From the NCBI RefSeq assembly GCF_026125785.1, contig NZ_JAHCKL010000012.1, positions 50,678 to 114,677 of the forward strand: a stretch of DNA of 64,000 nucleotides, in the 5' to 3' direction. Position numbers and translations under genes: made by a program. This stretch comes from Hydrogenophaga sp. Its GTDB lineage: Bacteria > Pseudomonadota > Gammaproteobacteria > Burkholderiales > Burkholderiaceae_C. The notes under the pieces were generated by a model. That model did no database searches. It was not told where the DNA came from and worked only from the letters and a program-made list of their open reading frames with translations. Shown one piece after another: positions 22,958 through 30,377 of the stretch. Within the stretch, counting starts at the first letter, position 1. Each line of letters starts with the position of its first letter.

Positions 22958-23701
22958 ATGTACAAACTCGTGCTGATCCGCCACGGTGAATCCACCTGGA
23001 ACCTTGAAAACCGCTTCACTGGCTGGACGGACGTCGATCTCACGCCGGTCGGTCTGAACCAAGCCGTCGCCGCCGGTCGCCTGCTCAAGGCCGAGGGATA
23101 TGACTTCGACCTCGCCTACACCAGCGTCCTCAAGCGCGCCACCCGCACCCTCTGGCACGTGCTGGACGAGATGGACCGCACCTGGCTGCCGGTCGTGCAC
23201 AGCTGGCGCCTCAACGAGCGCCATTACGGTGCGCTCCAGGGGTTGAACAAAGCCGACATGGCCCGCCAGTACGGCGATGAACAGGTGCTGGTCTGGCGCC
23301 GCAGCTACGACACACCGCCACCCGCTCTCGAGCCGGGCGACCCCCGTTGCGAACGAGGCGATCGCCGCTACGACCGTCTCAAGCCGGAGGAGGTGCCGCT
23401 GACCGAGTGCCTCAAGGACACCGTGGCACGCGTCCTCCCGTTCTGGAACGAGGCCATGGCGCCCGCCATCCTCGGAGGCAAGCGCGTGGTGGTGGCGGCC
23501 CATGGCAACAGCATTCGGGCCTTGGTCAAGTACCTGGACGGCATTTCCGACTCGGACATCGTCGGTCTGAACATCCCCAACGGCATTCCGCTGGTCTACG
23601 AGCTCGGCCCCGACCTCAAGCCTTTGAAACGCTACTACCTGGGCGACGCCGAGGCGGCTGCGCGGGCGGCGGCCTCTGTGGCAGCCCAGGGCAAGGCCTG
23701 A
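22958..23701 (+). CDS. gpmA: 2,3-bisphosphoglycerate-dependent phosphoglycerate mutase
   Basis: GpmA interconverts 3- and 2-phosphoglycerate in glycolysis and gluconeogenesis. The 247-residue protein has [10 protein letters not shown] with the phosphohistidine, [17 protein letters not shown], and [20 protein letters not shown] chose the ATG at 22958 because it gives the family start [10 protein letters not shown]. It is divergent from the rhodanese gene across 152 bp. Confidence 0.97.
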   Translation: MYKLVLIRHGESTWNLENRFTGWTDVDLTPVGLNQAVAAGRLLKAEGYDFDLAYTSVLKRATRTLWHVLDEMDRTWLPVVHSWRLNERHYGALQGLNKADMARQYGDEQVLVWRRSYDTPPPALEPGDPRCERGDRRYDRLKPEEVPLTECLKDTVARVLPFWNEAMAPAILGGKRVVVAAHGNSIRALVKYLDGISDSDIVGLNIPNGIPLVYELGPDLKPLKRYYLGDAEAAARAAASVAAQGKA

Positions 23702-23779
23702 GCGGGTGATCTGTCACGCCGGGGCCGGCGGCGCGATGCGTGGCCGGGGAACCGAAGCACGCCCGTCTCCTCCAAGGTG

Positions 23780-23809
23780 TATATTGGCCCGGCAGGGCCA
23801 TGCCGGGCC
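23780..23809 (+). promoter_or_regulatory. ctpA promoter region with 5'-end hairpin
   Basis: A TATATT -10-like element (23780-23785) is followed at once by a perfect inverted repeat, GGCCCGGCA (23786-23794) and TGCCGGGCC (23801-23809), with a 6-nt loop. If transcription starts near 23792, the mRNA would begin within the 5' arm; if it starts a little earlier, the mRNA would begin with a stable stem. No clear -35 is visible. Confidence 0.45.
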
Positions 23810-23837
23810 CGCATGGGCGTCTTTCTGAGGTATTTCG

Positions 23838-25325
23838 ATGGGAAAACAGGTGAGTCACAAGCTGAAGATTGCTGGCTGGGTGGCCATTGGCGCGGTGGCC
23901 GGCGCGTTGACCACGGTCCAGTTGCAGGCGGTCGCGCGCGGCACGCTCGCACCCCTGCCCCTGGAGGAACTGCAGCAACTCGCGGCGGTGTTCGGCATGG
24001 TCAAGACCGACTATGTCGAGCCAGTTGACGAGAAGAAGCTGATTTCCGACGCGATTTCGGGCATGGTCGCCAGCCTGGACCCGCACTCGCAATACTTCGA
24101 CAAGAAGTCATTCAAGGAATTCCGCGAGGGCACCAGTGGGCGCTTCGTCGGCGTGGGCATCGAGATCACCATGGAGGATGGCTTGGTCAAGGTGGTCTCC
24201 CCGATCGAGGACTCACCCGCCTTCCGGGCCGGGCTCAAGACCGGCGACCTGATCACCAAGATCGACGACACCCTGGTCAAGGGCCTGACGATCAACGAGG
24301 CCGTCAAGCTCATGCGCGGCGAGCCCCGCACCAAGGTTCTGCTGACCATCTTCCGCAAGGACGAGGACCGCACCTTCCCCGTAACCATCACGCGCGAGGA
24401 GATCAAGACCCAGAGCGTGAAGTCCCGAGTGATCGAGCCAGGGTACGCCTGGGTGCGCGTCTCCCAGTTCCAGGAACGCACCATTGAGGATTTCGCCCGC
24501 AAGGTGGAAGACCTCTACAAGGCCGAACCGCAACTCAAGGGCCTGGTGCTGGATCTGCGCAACGACCCGGGCGGTCTGCTGGATGCAGCGGTGGCACTCT
24601 CCGCAGCCTTCCTGCCCGAGAACGTGACCGTGGTGTCCACCAACGGCCAGCTCGAGGACAGCAAGTTCGTCTACAAGGCCATTCCGCAGCACTACCTGCG
24701 CCGCGGCGGCACCGACCCCGTCAAGCGGTTGACCGAAAACACCAAGGGCGCGCTCAAACGCGTGCCGCTCGTGGTTCTGGTCAACGAGGGCTCCGCCTCG
24801 GCCAGCGAAATCGTGGCGGGCGCGCTGCAGGACCACAAGCGCGCCACCATCCTGGGCAGCCAGACGTTTGGCAAAGGCTCCGTTCAGACCGTGCGCCCGC
24901 TGGGCCCTGATACCGGCCTGAAGCTGACCACTGCGCGCTACTACACGCCTTCGGGCAACTCCATCCAGGCCAAAGGCATCGTGCCCGACGTGATGGTCGA
25001 CGAAACGCCCGATGGCAACGTCTTCTCAGCCTTGCGCACCCGCGAAGCGGACCTGCAGAAACACCTGATGAACGGCAAGGAGAACGAAAACGCCCCCATG
25101 ACGGACGCACGCCGCGCCGAAGAACAGCAGCGCGAGGAAGCACGCGAGGCGGCCCGCAAGCGCGTGGAGGAAGAAGCGCGCAAGAACCCCGGACAGCGCC
25201 TCGTCCCCGAGTTCGGTTCCGACAAGGATTTCCAGTTGCAGCAGGCACTCAACCAGCTCAAGGGCCAGCCCGTGCTGGTCAGCAAGTCGCTCGTTGTCCG
25301 CCCCGAAGAGAAGAAGGAAAACTGA
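23838..25325 (+). CDS. ctpA: Carboxy-terminal processing protease (S41 family)
   Basis: This 495-residue periplasmic serine protease of the CtpA/Prc family has an N-terminal signal or anchor (IAGWVAIGAVAGALTTVQL), a PDZ domain (about 95-180, with GRFVGVGIEITMEDGLVKVV), and the S41 core. The catalytic serine is in NEGSASASEIVAGAL (about residue 320) and the lysine in GSQTFGKGSVQT (about 345). The C-terminus is a charged helical tail with many Glu, Arg and Lys. Such proteases trim cell-wall hydrolases and lipoproteins. moeB follows on the same strand. Confidence 0.95.
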   Translation: MGKQVSHKLKIAGWVAIGAVAGALTTVQLQAVARGTLAPLPLEELQQLAAVFGMVKTDYVEPVDEKKLISDAISGMVASLDPHSQYFDKKSFKEFREGTSGRFVGVGIEITMEDGLVKVVSPIEDSPAFRAGLKTGDLITKIDDTLVKGLTINEAVKLMRGEPRTKVLLTIFRKDEDRTFPVTITREEIKTQSVKSRVIEPGYAWVRVSQFQERTIEDFARKVEDLYKAEPQLKGLVLDLRNDPGGLLDAAVALSAAFLPENVTVVSTNGQLEDSKFVYKAIPQHYLRRGGTDPVKRLTENTKGALKRVPLVVLVNEGSASASEIVAGALQDHKRATILGSQTFGKGSVQTVRPLGPDTGLKLTTARYYTPSGNSIQAKGIVPDVMVDETPDGNVFSALRTREADLQKHLMNGKENENAPMTDARRAEEQQREEAREAARKRVEEEARKNPGQRLVPEFGSDKDFQLQQALNQLKGQPVLVSKSLVVRPEEKKEN

Positions 25326-25359
25326 TCCTTCCGCTGCGGCCCGGCCCCCGGGCCCTGCT

Positions 25360-26127
25360 TTGAGCACGCCCGCCTTGGACGACGCCCAGCTCCTGCGCTA
25401 TTCGCGCCACATCCTGCTCGACGAACTGGGTGTCGAAGGGCAGGAGAAGCTGCTGGCCTCGCATGCGCTGGTGATTGGCGCCGGTGGCCTGGGGTCACCC
25501 GTTGCGCTGTATCTGGGCAGCGCCGGCGTTGGCCGCATCACCGTGGTGGACCACGATGTGGTGGATGAGACGAACCTTCAGCGGCAGATCGCCCACAACC
25601 TCGCCCGAGTGGGCCAGCCCAAGGCTGAATCGGTGCGCGAGGCGATCACCGCCCTCAACCCCGATGTGCAGGTCACGCCGCTGGTACGGCGCGCCGACGA
25701 TGCGTTGCTCGATGCGCTGGTACCGACCGCCGACGTGGTCCTGGACTGCACCGACCATTTCGCCATTCGGCACGCCATCAACCGCGCCTGCGTGAGGCAC
25801 GGCCGGCCGCTGGTATCGGGCGCTGCCATCCGCATGGATGGGCAGCTCAGCGTCTACGACACGCGCGACCCTGCGCGGCCTTGCTACGCCTGCGTATTTC
25901 CGGAGGACGCCGGTCTGGAAGAGGCCCTGTGCGCCACCATGGGCGTTTTCGCGCCGCTGGTGGGCATCCTCGGCAGCATGCAGGCTGCCGAAGCCCTCAA
26001 GCTGCTTACCGGCCTGGGCTCACGCCTGAGTGGCCAGTTGCTGATGCTCGACGGGCGTGACATGGCCTTCCAGCAGATCGAGCTGCCGCGCAATCCCCAT
26101 TGCGCGGTGTGCGCCTCCCGTCCCTGA
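25360..26127 (+). CDS. moeB: Molybdopterin-synthase adenylyltransferase MoeB / ThiF-HesA family
   Basis: This roughly 255-residue E1-like enzyme adenylates the C-terminus of a ubiquitin-like sulfur carrier (MoaD or ThiS). It shows LLRYSRHILLDELGVEGQEK, the nucleotide motif VIGAGGLGSPVALYLGSAGVG, DHDVVDETNLQRQ, and two CxxC zinc pairs (CYAC and CAVC). No ATG fits; I chose TTG at 25360, but TTG at 25375 or 25294 (overlapping ctpA) is also possible. MoeB and ThiF cannot be separated from sequence alone here. Confidence 0.88.
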   Translation: MSTPALDDAQLLRYSRHILLDELGVEGQEKLLASHALVIGAGGLGSPVALYLGSAGVGRITVVDHDVVDETNLQRQIAHNLARVGQPKAESVREAITALNPDVQVTPLVRRADDALLDALVPTADVVLDCTDHFAIRHAINRACVRHGRPLVSGAAIRMDGQLSVYDTRDPARPCYACVFPEDAGLEEALCATMGVFAPLVGILGSMQAAEALKLLTGLGSRLSGQLLMLDGRDMAFQQIELPRNPHCAVCASRP

Positions 26128-26134
26128 CCTGCGA

Positions 26135-26650
26135 TCAGGGCCACGCGCAGGGCCCGTGGCGTCGGCGGAAATCGCGCGGCTGCTCGGCGGAGGTGTCGGC
26201 CACCACGCCCAGGCGGGCCCGGCGCGCGGCCTCTTCTTCGCGTCCATACGGCCCCGGACTGCGTCCCCAGCGGTACGACCAAGCCACCCCTTGCGACACC
26301 AGCCAGCCACCGATGTCATCCCCCTGGTGCCTCAGGCGCGCCAGGCCGCGTCCGTAGTCGTCATGGCGCCGCACGCGCACCTCGACCACCTGGTGCAGTA
26401 CGCGGGCCGCCAGGACATCGCGAGCGGCCAGGCCACCCTCCTGGCAGATCTCCGGCGCGTCGATGCCGTCGATGCGCAGCTTGCGGTAGCGACCGCCCTC
26501 CAGGGGCTGGACCCAGAGGGTGTCGCCATCGAACACCCGGCTCACGCGCGCGGCGTACACGGCCTCGTCAGGCGCCTGGGCCACAGCCGGCACGAGCCAG
26601 CCGCATCCCAGCAACGCGAGCCCAGCGGTACGCAGCCAAGAGCAGCGCAA
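26135..26650 (-). CDS. Secreted thermonuclease-like (SNase) nuclease
   Basis: This protein of about 171 residues has a signal-like segment (LALLGCGWLVPAVAQA) and one staphylococcal-nuclease OB-fold. Motifs are ARVSRVFDGDTLWVQ, RIDGIDAPEICQ and the arginine in DDYGRGLARL, which match the calcium-binding and catalytic regions of the family. I chose TTG at 26650, just after the stop of the upstream DUF3185 gene; the longer frame overlaps that gene heavily. It probably degrades nucleic acids in the periplasm or outside the cell. Confidence 0.82.
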   Translation of the reverse strand: MRCSWLRTAGLALLGCGWLVPAVAQAPDEAVYAARVSRVFDGDTLWVQPLEGGRYRKLRIDGIDAPEICQEGGLAARDVLAARVLHQVVEVRVRRHDDYGRGLARLRHQGDDIGGWLVSQGVAWSYRWGRSPGPYGREEEAARRARLGVVADTSAEQPRDFRRRHGPCAWP

Positions 26651-26655
26651 GGCGG

Positions 26656-26877
26656 TCAGCCTTTGCGGCCTCCCATGAGCAGCAGCACGCCGCCCACCAC
26701 GATGGCGCCGACGCCGGCCCACACCGGTACGTTGATGGTTTCCTTTTCCTTCACCGTCACCTCAACCGGTCCGAGCTTCAGCGCCTGCGTGTCCTTGGTG
26801 TAGCTGAAGCTGCCATAGACCAGGCCGATGACGCCGGCCGCGATGAGGATGACGCCAACCAGCTTGGCAGTGTTCAT
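26656..26877 (-). CDS. DUF3185 family small membrane protein
   Basis: A 73-residue protein with two transmembrane helices (about 5-25 and 50-68) joined by a short hydrophilic loop with KLGPVEVTVKEKETINVP. This pattern is DUF3185, small inner-membrane proteins of unknown function. It precedes the nuclease gene by only a few bases, so the two are likely cotranscribed. Confidence 0.85.
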   Translation of the reverse strand: MNTAKLVGVILIAAGVIGLVYGSFSYTKDTQALKLGPVEVTVKEKETINVPVWAGVGAIVVGGVLLLMGGRKG

Positions 26878-26944
26878 GAAAAAGCCCCTTGTGTGATGTC
26901 GGCGCTTCGACGCGGCGCCACAGCCGATGATGCACCAAAACGGT

Positions 26945-27349
26945 TCAGCGGCGCGCGGCCAGGCGCTGGCGCAGCGCCTCGTGATCGGCCAGATTCAGAC
27001 GACGCAGACGCTCCAGCGCCGCCTCCACCTCGGCGACCAGCGCGGCGGTGTCGGAGACCTTGATCGCCTCGATGCGCGACCGGATGTCCTGCAGCCGTTG
27101 CCGCGCGGCGCGACCGGCCTTCGTGCGCGGCGGCGTCTGCTCGGCGAGATCGAGCAGCAGCTCGGTGATCAGCCCGAGCTGGCGACCATAGGATGCCACC
27201 TCGAAGGCCTTGCGCTCGACCTCGCCATCGCCCGCGCCAGCCGGGATGGCGTCGAAGAACCACTGGGTCTGGGGTTCGATGCGCTGGGCAACGTCGCCGC
27301 TGAAAGGCAGCTGGACCTGCGGAGCCCAGAAAAACAGCCAGGGGAACAT
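26945..27349 (-). CDS. Hypothetical protein, helical
   Basis: I do not recognise this 134-residue protein. It begins MFPWLFFWAPQVQLPFSGDV, then is largely charged and helical (for example RLQDIRSRIEAIK and ALERLRRLNLADHEALRQRL), with possible coiled-coil character in the last 70 residues. The ATG at 27349 has GGAGAGG just upstream, which supports a real gene. It sits between DUF3185 and ribH2 on the same strand. The function is unknown. Confidence 0.7.
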   Translation of the reverse strand: MFPWLFFWAPQVQLPFSGDVAQRIEPQTQWFFDAIPAGAGDGEVERKAFEVASYGRQLGLITELLLDLAEQTPPRTKAGRAARQRLQDIRSRIEAIKVSDTAALVAEVEAALERLRRLNLADHEALRQRLAARR

Positions 27350-27431
27350 GGGCCTCTCCTGATGAAGTACCGGCACAGCTTACGCAGAATCGACCCGCCG
27401 CAGAACCCCCATCGGTGGGAGCGCGCCGACC

Positions 27432-27935
27432 TCAGGCCTGCAGAAGGCCGTCCAGCCGCCGCAACCCCGCCACGGTCTGTAGGCAGGCCTGGGCCGCCTC
27501 GGTGCCCTTCACCGCGAAGTGGCGCAGGAAATACTTGCGGTGTTCGGCATGCTCATGGAAGTGATGGGGTGTGAGCACCGCAGAGATCATCGGCACACCG
27601 GTGTCGAGTTGCACCTGCATGAGCGCCTGCACCACGGTCTGCGCCACGAAGTCGTGGCGGTAGATGCCGCCGTCGACCACCAGCGCGCTGCCGACCACCG
27701 CGGCGTAGCGGCCCGAGCGCGCCAGCCGCTGCGCATGCAACGGGATCTCGAAGGCGCCAGGCACATCGAAAACATCAATGGCACCCGCGTCGAAGCCGGC
27801 GCCCGCCATTTCGGCAAAGAAGGCGTCGCGCGCCTGGTGGACGATGTCGGCATGCCAGGAGGCTTCGACGAATGCAAAGCGCAACTCGCCCGGCAGGGAA
27901 GGAAGAAGGGAGGAAGGGTTTTCGGTCTGATTCAT
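27432..27935 (-). CDS. ribH: 6,7-dimethyl-8-ribityllumazine synthase, type II (RibH2)
   Basis: Lumazine synthase makes 6,7-dimethyl-8-ribityllumazine, the precursor of riboflavin. The 167-residue sequence resembles the RibH2 type of Brucella rather than the capsid-forming RibH1: FVEASWHADIVHQARDAF, VFDVPGAFEIPLHAQRLA, GGIYRHDFVAQTV and LTPHHFHEHAEHRKYF. The ATG at 27935 is chosen by homology. It stands alone behind an FMN riboswitch, so its expression should fall when FMN is plentiful. A second, housekeeping ribH is expected elsewhere in the genome; that is inferred. Confidence 0.93.
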   Translation of the reverse strand: MNQTENPSSLLPSLPGELRFAFVEASWHADIVHQARDAFFAEMAGAGFDAGAIDVFDVPGAFEIPLHAQRLARSGRYAAVVGSALVVDGGIYRHDFVAQTVVQALMQVQLDTGVPMISAVLTPHHFHEHAEHRKYFLRHFAVKGTEAAQACLQTVAGLRRLDGLLQA

Positions 27936-28020
27936 GGTGAACCTCTGCAGAGGGGGCCAAAAAATCAGGGCGCACAAGCACGCGTCCAGCCGCAGGCGCG
28001 CACGCCTGAGGGACACGGGC
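27936..28020 (-). promoter_or_regulatory. ribH2 leader between riboswitch and start codon, with T6 run
   Basis: On the minus strand this 85-nt stretch holds CAGGCG-TGCG-CGCCTG and further GC-rich segments that could pair, then a run of six T (27959-27964), then ribH2. This could be the expression platform of the riboswitch working by transcription termination. I could not settle on a single unambiguous terminator stem. Confidence 0.4.
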
Positions 28021-28023
28021 TCG

Positions 28024-28206
28024 CGCTCTCTTTCATCCGGACTCTGGGCCTGTTGCCAGGCACCTTACCGTCGGTCCCGGGATCTCACCGGGTCTGCTGA
28101 CCCCACGATCCGGACAAACCGGCCGCGGGCGCTCGCGGCACTCGTGCGGTCGTGTCCACACGCCGCCATCACCGCCGGTGGGGAATCTCACCCCGCCCTG
28201 AGAACG
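28024..28206 (-). promoter_or_regulatory. FMN riboswitch (RFN element)
   Basis: On the minus strand the conserved RFN blocks appear in order: TCAGGGCGGGGTGAGATTCC, CCCACCGGCGGTGATG, GTCAGCAGACCCGGTGAGAT, GGGACCGACGGTAAGG and AGTCCGGATGAAAGAGAG. These are the hallmarks of the FMN aptamer. A variable arm lies around 28100-28160. It ends about 90 nt before ribH2. Together with the leader it accounts for the whole 350-bp gap between ribH2 and the next gene. Confidence 0.97.
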
Positions 28207-28285
28207 CTGTGTCCGGCCACAGACCGGACGCCGCCATTCTAGGCGTGACCCCATGACCGCGCGGCATACGGGGCCATGCACGAGA

Positions 28286-29119
28286 TCAGGCCGTCACGAT
28301 CCAGCCTTCAAGAGGGTCGAAGGTGGGCAATCCCCAGCGGGGGTGACCCGCCTCGTGTTGGCGAAGTGCCCACGCGGCCTGCAGCAGGCAAAGCACGGCG
28401 TCCAGGCTGTCGCCGCTGGCATCGTCGGCCAGCGTATCGCGCTGACCATGGCTGAGCTTGAGCCGCAGGCCACTCGCCGCCAGCAAGGGCGCATCGCCGT
28501 TCTCCAGCGCATGGATGAGCGCGCGGCGGGCAATCAGCCGGTCCGGCGTCTGGCGAGCCCGGTCGTCGCTCTTGTACGACGTGCCACCCAGTACGCTGCG
28601 CGCGAGCAGGCCGGGGTAGGCTTCCAGCGCTATCCGAGCGCCGTCACCCGGAGACAGGCCAGGCAGGGTGACGCCCGCGGCCAGAAGGCCAGGCACGCCC
28701 GCATGCAGCATGAAGGCGACCGGCGGATTGACCCACTTCATGCTGGGGCTGGAGCCTGCGGGTCCGTCGGTGGCGCGGTGGGCAAACTTGCTGCCAACGG
28801 GCCGCGCATCGCAGAATGCCGCGAAGGTGTCCCGGATCGTTTCACGCGAGAGGCGGGTGTAGTGCGCGATGCAGTCGCCCCATGTGGTCGGCCAACCCAG
28901 GGCCGTGACCAGTTCGCGCGGCAGACCGAAGGGCAGATCGAAGCCGCCCACCCATCGCCCCGGCTCGGCAAGACGGGCGGTCCAGGCCGGCAGCGACTCG
29001 AAGCGCTCCAGGGCTTCCAGCATCACGCGACCACGGTCCACGCGGCCCACGGCCAGGGTGATGGGTTTGCGACGGCCCGGTGCGCTGGTGAAGTCGCAGC
29101 CCAGCAGGGTCCAGAACAC
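28286..29119 (-). CDS. DUF429 domain protein
   Basis: A 277-residue protein of the DUF429 family, predicted to have an RNase H-like fold. Visible features are LLGCDFTSAPGRRKP at the N-terminus (an acidic residue in the first strand), WVGGFDLPFGLPREL, and a C-terminal acidic SGDSLDAVLCLLQAAW. The family is largely uncharacterised; nuclease activity is a prediction from fold. It starts with GTG only 6 nt after the BLUF gene stop and is likely its operon partner. Confidence 0.82.
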   Translation of the reverse strand: MFWTLLGCDFTSAPGRRKPITLAVGRVDRGRVMLEALERFESLPAWTARLAEPGRWVGGFDLPFGLPRELVTALGWPTTWGDCIAHYTRLSRETIRDTFAAFCDARPVGSKFAHRATDGPAGSSPSMKWVNPPVAFMLHAGVPGLLAAGVTLPGLSPGDGARIALEAYPGLLARSVLGGTSYKSDDRARQTPDRLIARRALIHALENGDAPLLAASGLRLKLSHGQRDTLADDASGDSLDAVLCLLQAAWALRQHEAGHPRWGLPTFDPLEGWIVTA

Positions 29120-29125
29120 GGCGGG

Positions 29126-29548
29126 TCAGGCGCGCCCGATGATGCTGGCGGTGGCCATCAGTTCTTCGAGCAGGGCAAGCGACACCTTGCCGGACACCGC
29201 ATAGGGGTCGAATTCCGGGCGCTCCGAGTACTTCAGCACGATGGAGGTGTTGATCTTGGAGAGATTGACCTGACCCATGGTCCAGCCACCGAACCGGCGC
29301 TCGGTGATCTCTTCGTAGTGAAGCAGTTCCACGGCCGTGTGACGCGGATCGGCGACGATGTGGTTGTAGAGCGTATTCACCGCTCCACGCCCTCCCTCGA
29401 TGGCCTGCAGGAACACGCCGCCGCCGTAGCAGAGCACTCCGGTGATGCCATTGCCCATGTTGTGCGTGCGAGACGCCTCCAGAATGGATTCGATGGCCTT
29501 GGCGTCCTTTTCGACCGCGCGGCTGACATAGAGCAGGCGTACCAGCAT
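29126..29548 (-). CDS. BLUF-domain blue-light photoreceptor
   Basis: A 140-residue single-domain BLUF protein that should bind FAD and sense blue light. The key photocycle residues are present: Tyr7 in LLYVSR, Asn33 in NGITG, Gln48 in FLQAIEG, with Trp89 and Met91 in GGWTMG. A short helical C-terminal cap follows, with no output domain, so it must act through a partner protein. folE is 35 bp upstream and DUF429 6 bp downstream, all in one direction. Confidence 0.95.
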   Translation of the reverse strand: MLVRLLYVSRAVEKDAKAIESILEASRTHNMGNGITGVLCYGGGVFLQAIEGGRGAVNTLYNHIVADPRHTAVELLHYEEITERRFGGWTMGQVNLSKINTSIVLKYSERPEFDPYAVSGKVSLALLEELMATASIIGRA

Positions 29549-29583
29549 GGAAGGTCTTCTCGCGAGTGATTAAGGGAGAAATC

Positions 29584-30288
29584 TCAGCGGGGGATCAGCG
29601 AGAGGAATTCTCGCCGAAGGTTGGGGTCCTTGAGAAAGACGCCCCGCATGACCGAATTGATCATCTTGCTGTCCATGTCCTTCACGCCACGCCAGGCCAT
29701 GCAGTAGTGGCTGGCCTCCATCACGATGGCCAGGCCGTCCGGCTGGGTCTTTTCCTGGATGAGGTCGGCGAGTTGCACCACCGCCTCCTCCTGGATCTGC
29801 GGACGCCCCATGATCCACTCGGCCAGGCGGGCGTACTTGGACAGTCCGATCACGTTGGTGTGCTCGTTGGGCATCACACCGATCCAGATGCGTCCGATGA
29901 CGGGGCAGAAGTGGTGGCTGCAGGCACTTCGCACCGTGATCGGTCCGACGATCATGAGCTCGTTGAGGTGCTCGGCATTGGGGAACTCGGTGACCGTGGG
30001 AGCCGTGACATAGCGCCCGTTGAAAACCTCCTTGAGGTACATCTTGGCCACGCGGCGCGCCGTGTCTGCGGTGTTGTGGTCATTCTCCGTGTCGATGACC
30101 ATGGCGTCGAGCACGCCCTGCATCTTGACCGTCACCTCATCCAGCAGTTGGTCGAGTTCGCCGGGCTGGATGAATTCGGCAATGTTGTCATTGGAGTGAA
30201 AGCGTCGGCGGGCGGCCAGAACGCGTTCGCGGATCTTGACGGAAACGGGCACGCCGATGTCGTCGTCTGGGGGGGCGGCGGTGGTCAT
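29584..30288 (-). CDS. folE: GTP cyclohydrolase I
   Basis: FolE converts GTP to 7,8-dihydroneopterin triphosphate, the first step of folate and pterin synthesis. The 234-residue protein has the zinc-site motifs SACSHHFCPV and ASHYCMAWRGV, and KYARLAEWIMGRPQIQEE typical of the enzyme. I chose the ATG at 30288; an in-frame ATG at 30312 would add eight residues, and neither has a convincing ribosome-binding site. It lies downstream of clsB and just upstream of the BLUF gene. nudB, four genes upstream, encodes the next pathway step. Confidence 0.95.
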   Translation of the reverse strand: MTTAAPPDDDIGVPVSVKIRERVLAARRRFHSNDNIAEFIQPGELDQLLDEVTVKMQGVLDAMVIDTENDHNTADTARRVAKMYLKEVFNGRYVTAPTVTEFPNAEHLNELMIVGPITVRSACSHHFCPVIGRIWIGVMPNEHTNVIGLSKYARLAEWIMGRPQIQEEAVVQLADLIQEKTQPDGLAIVMEASHYCMAWRGVKDMDSKMINSVMRGVFLKDPNLRREFLSLIPR

Positions 30289-30377
30289 GTCGGATTCGGC
30301 TTTCCTGAGCATGGCGGATGCTAACACCTGCCCCGCAGGCCTGCGGCACCAGGGGAAAAGCCAGGCCGAACGCCTGC

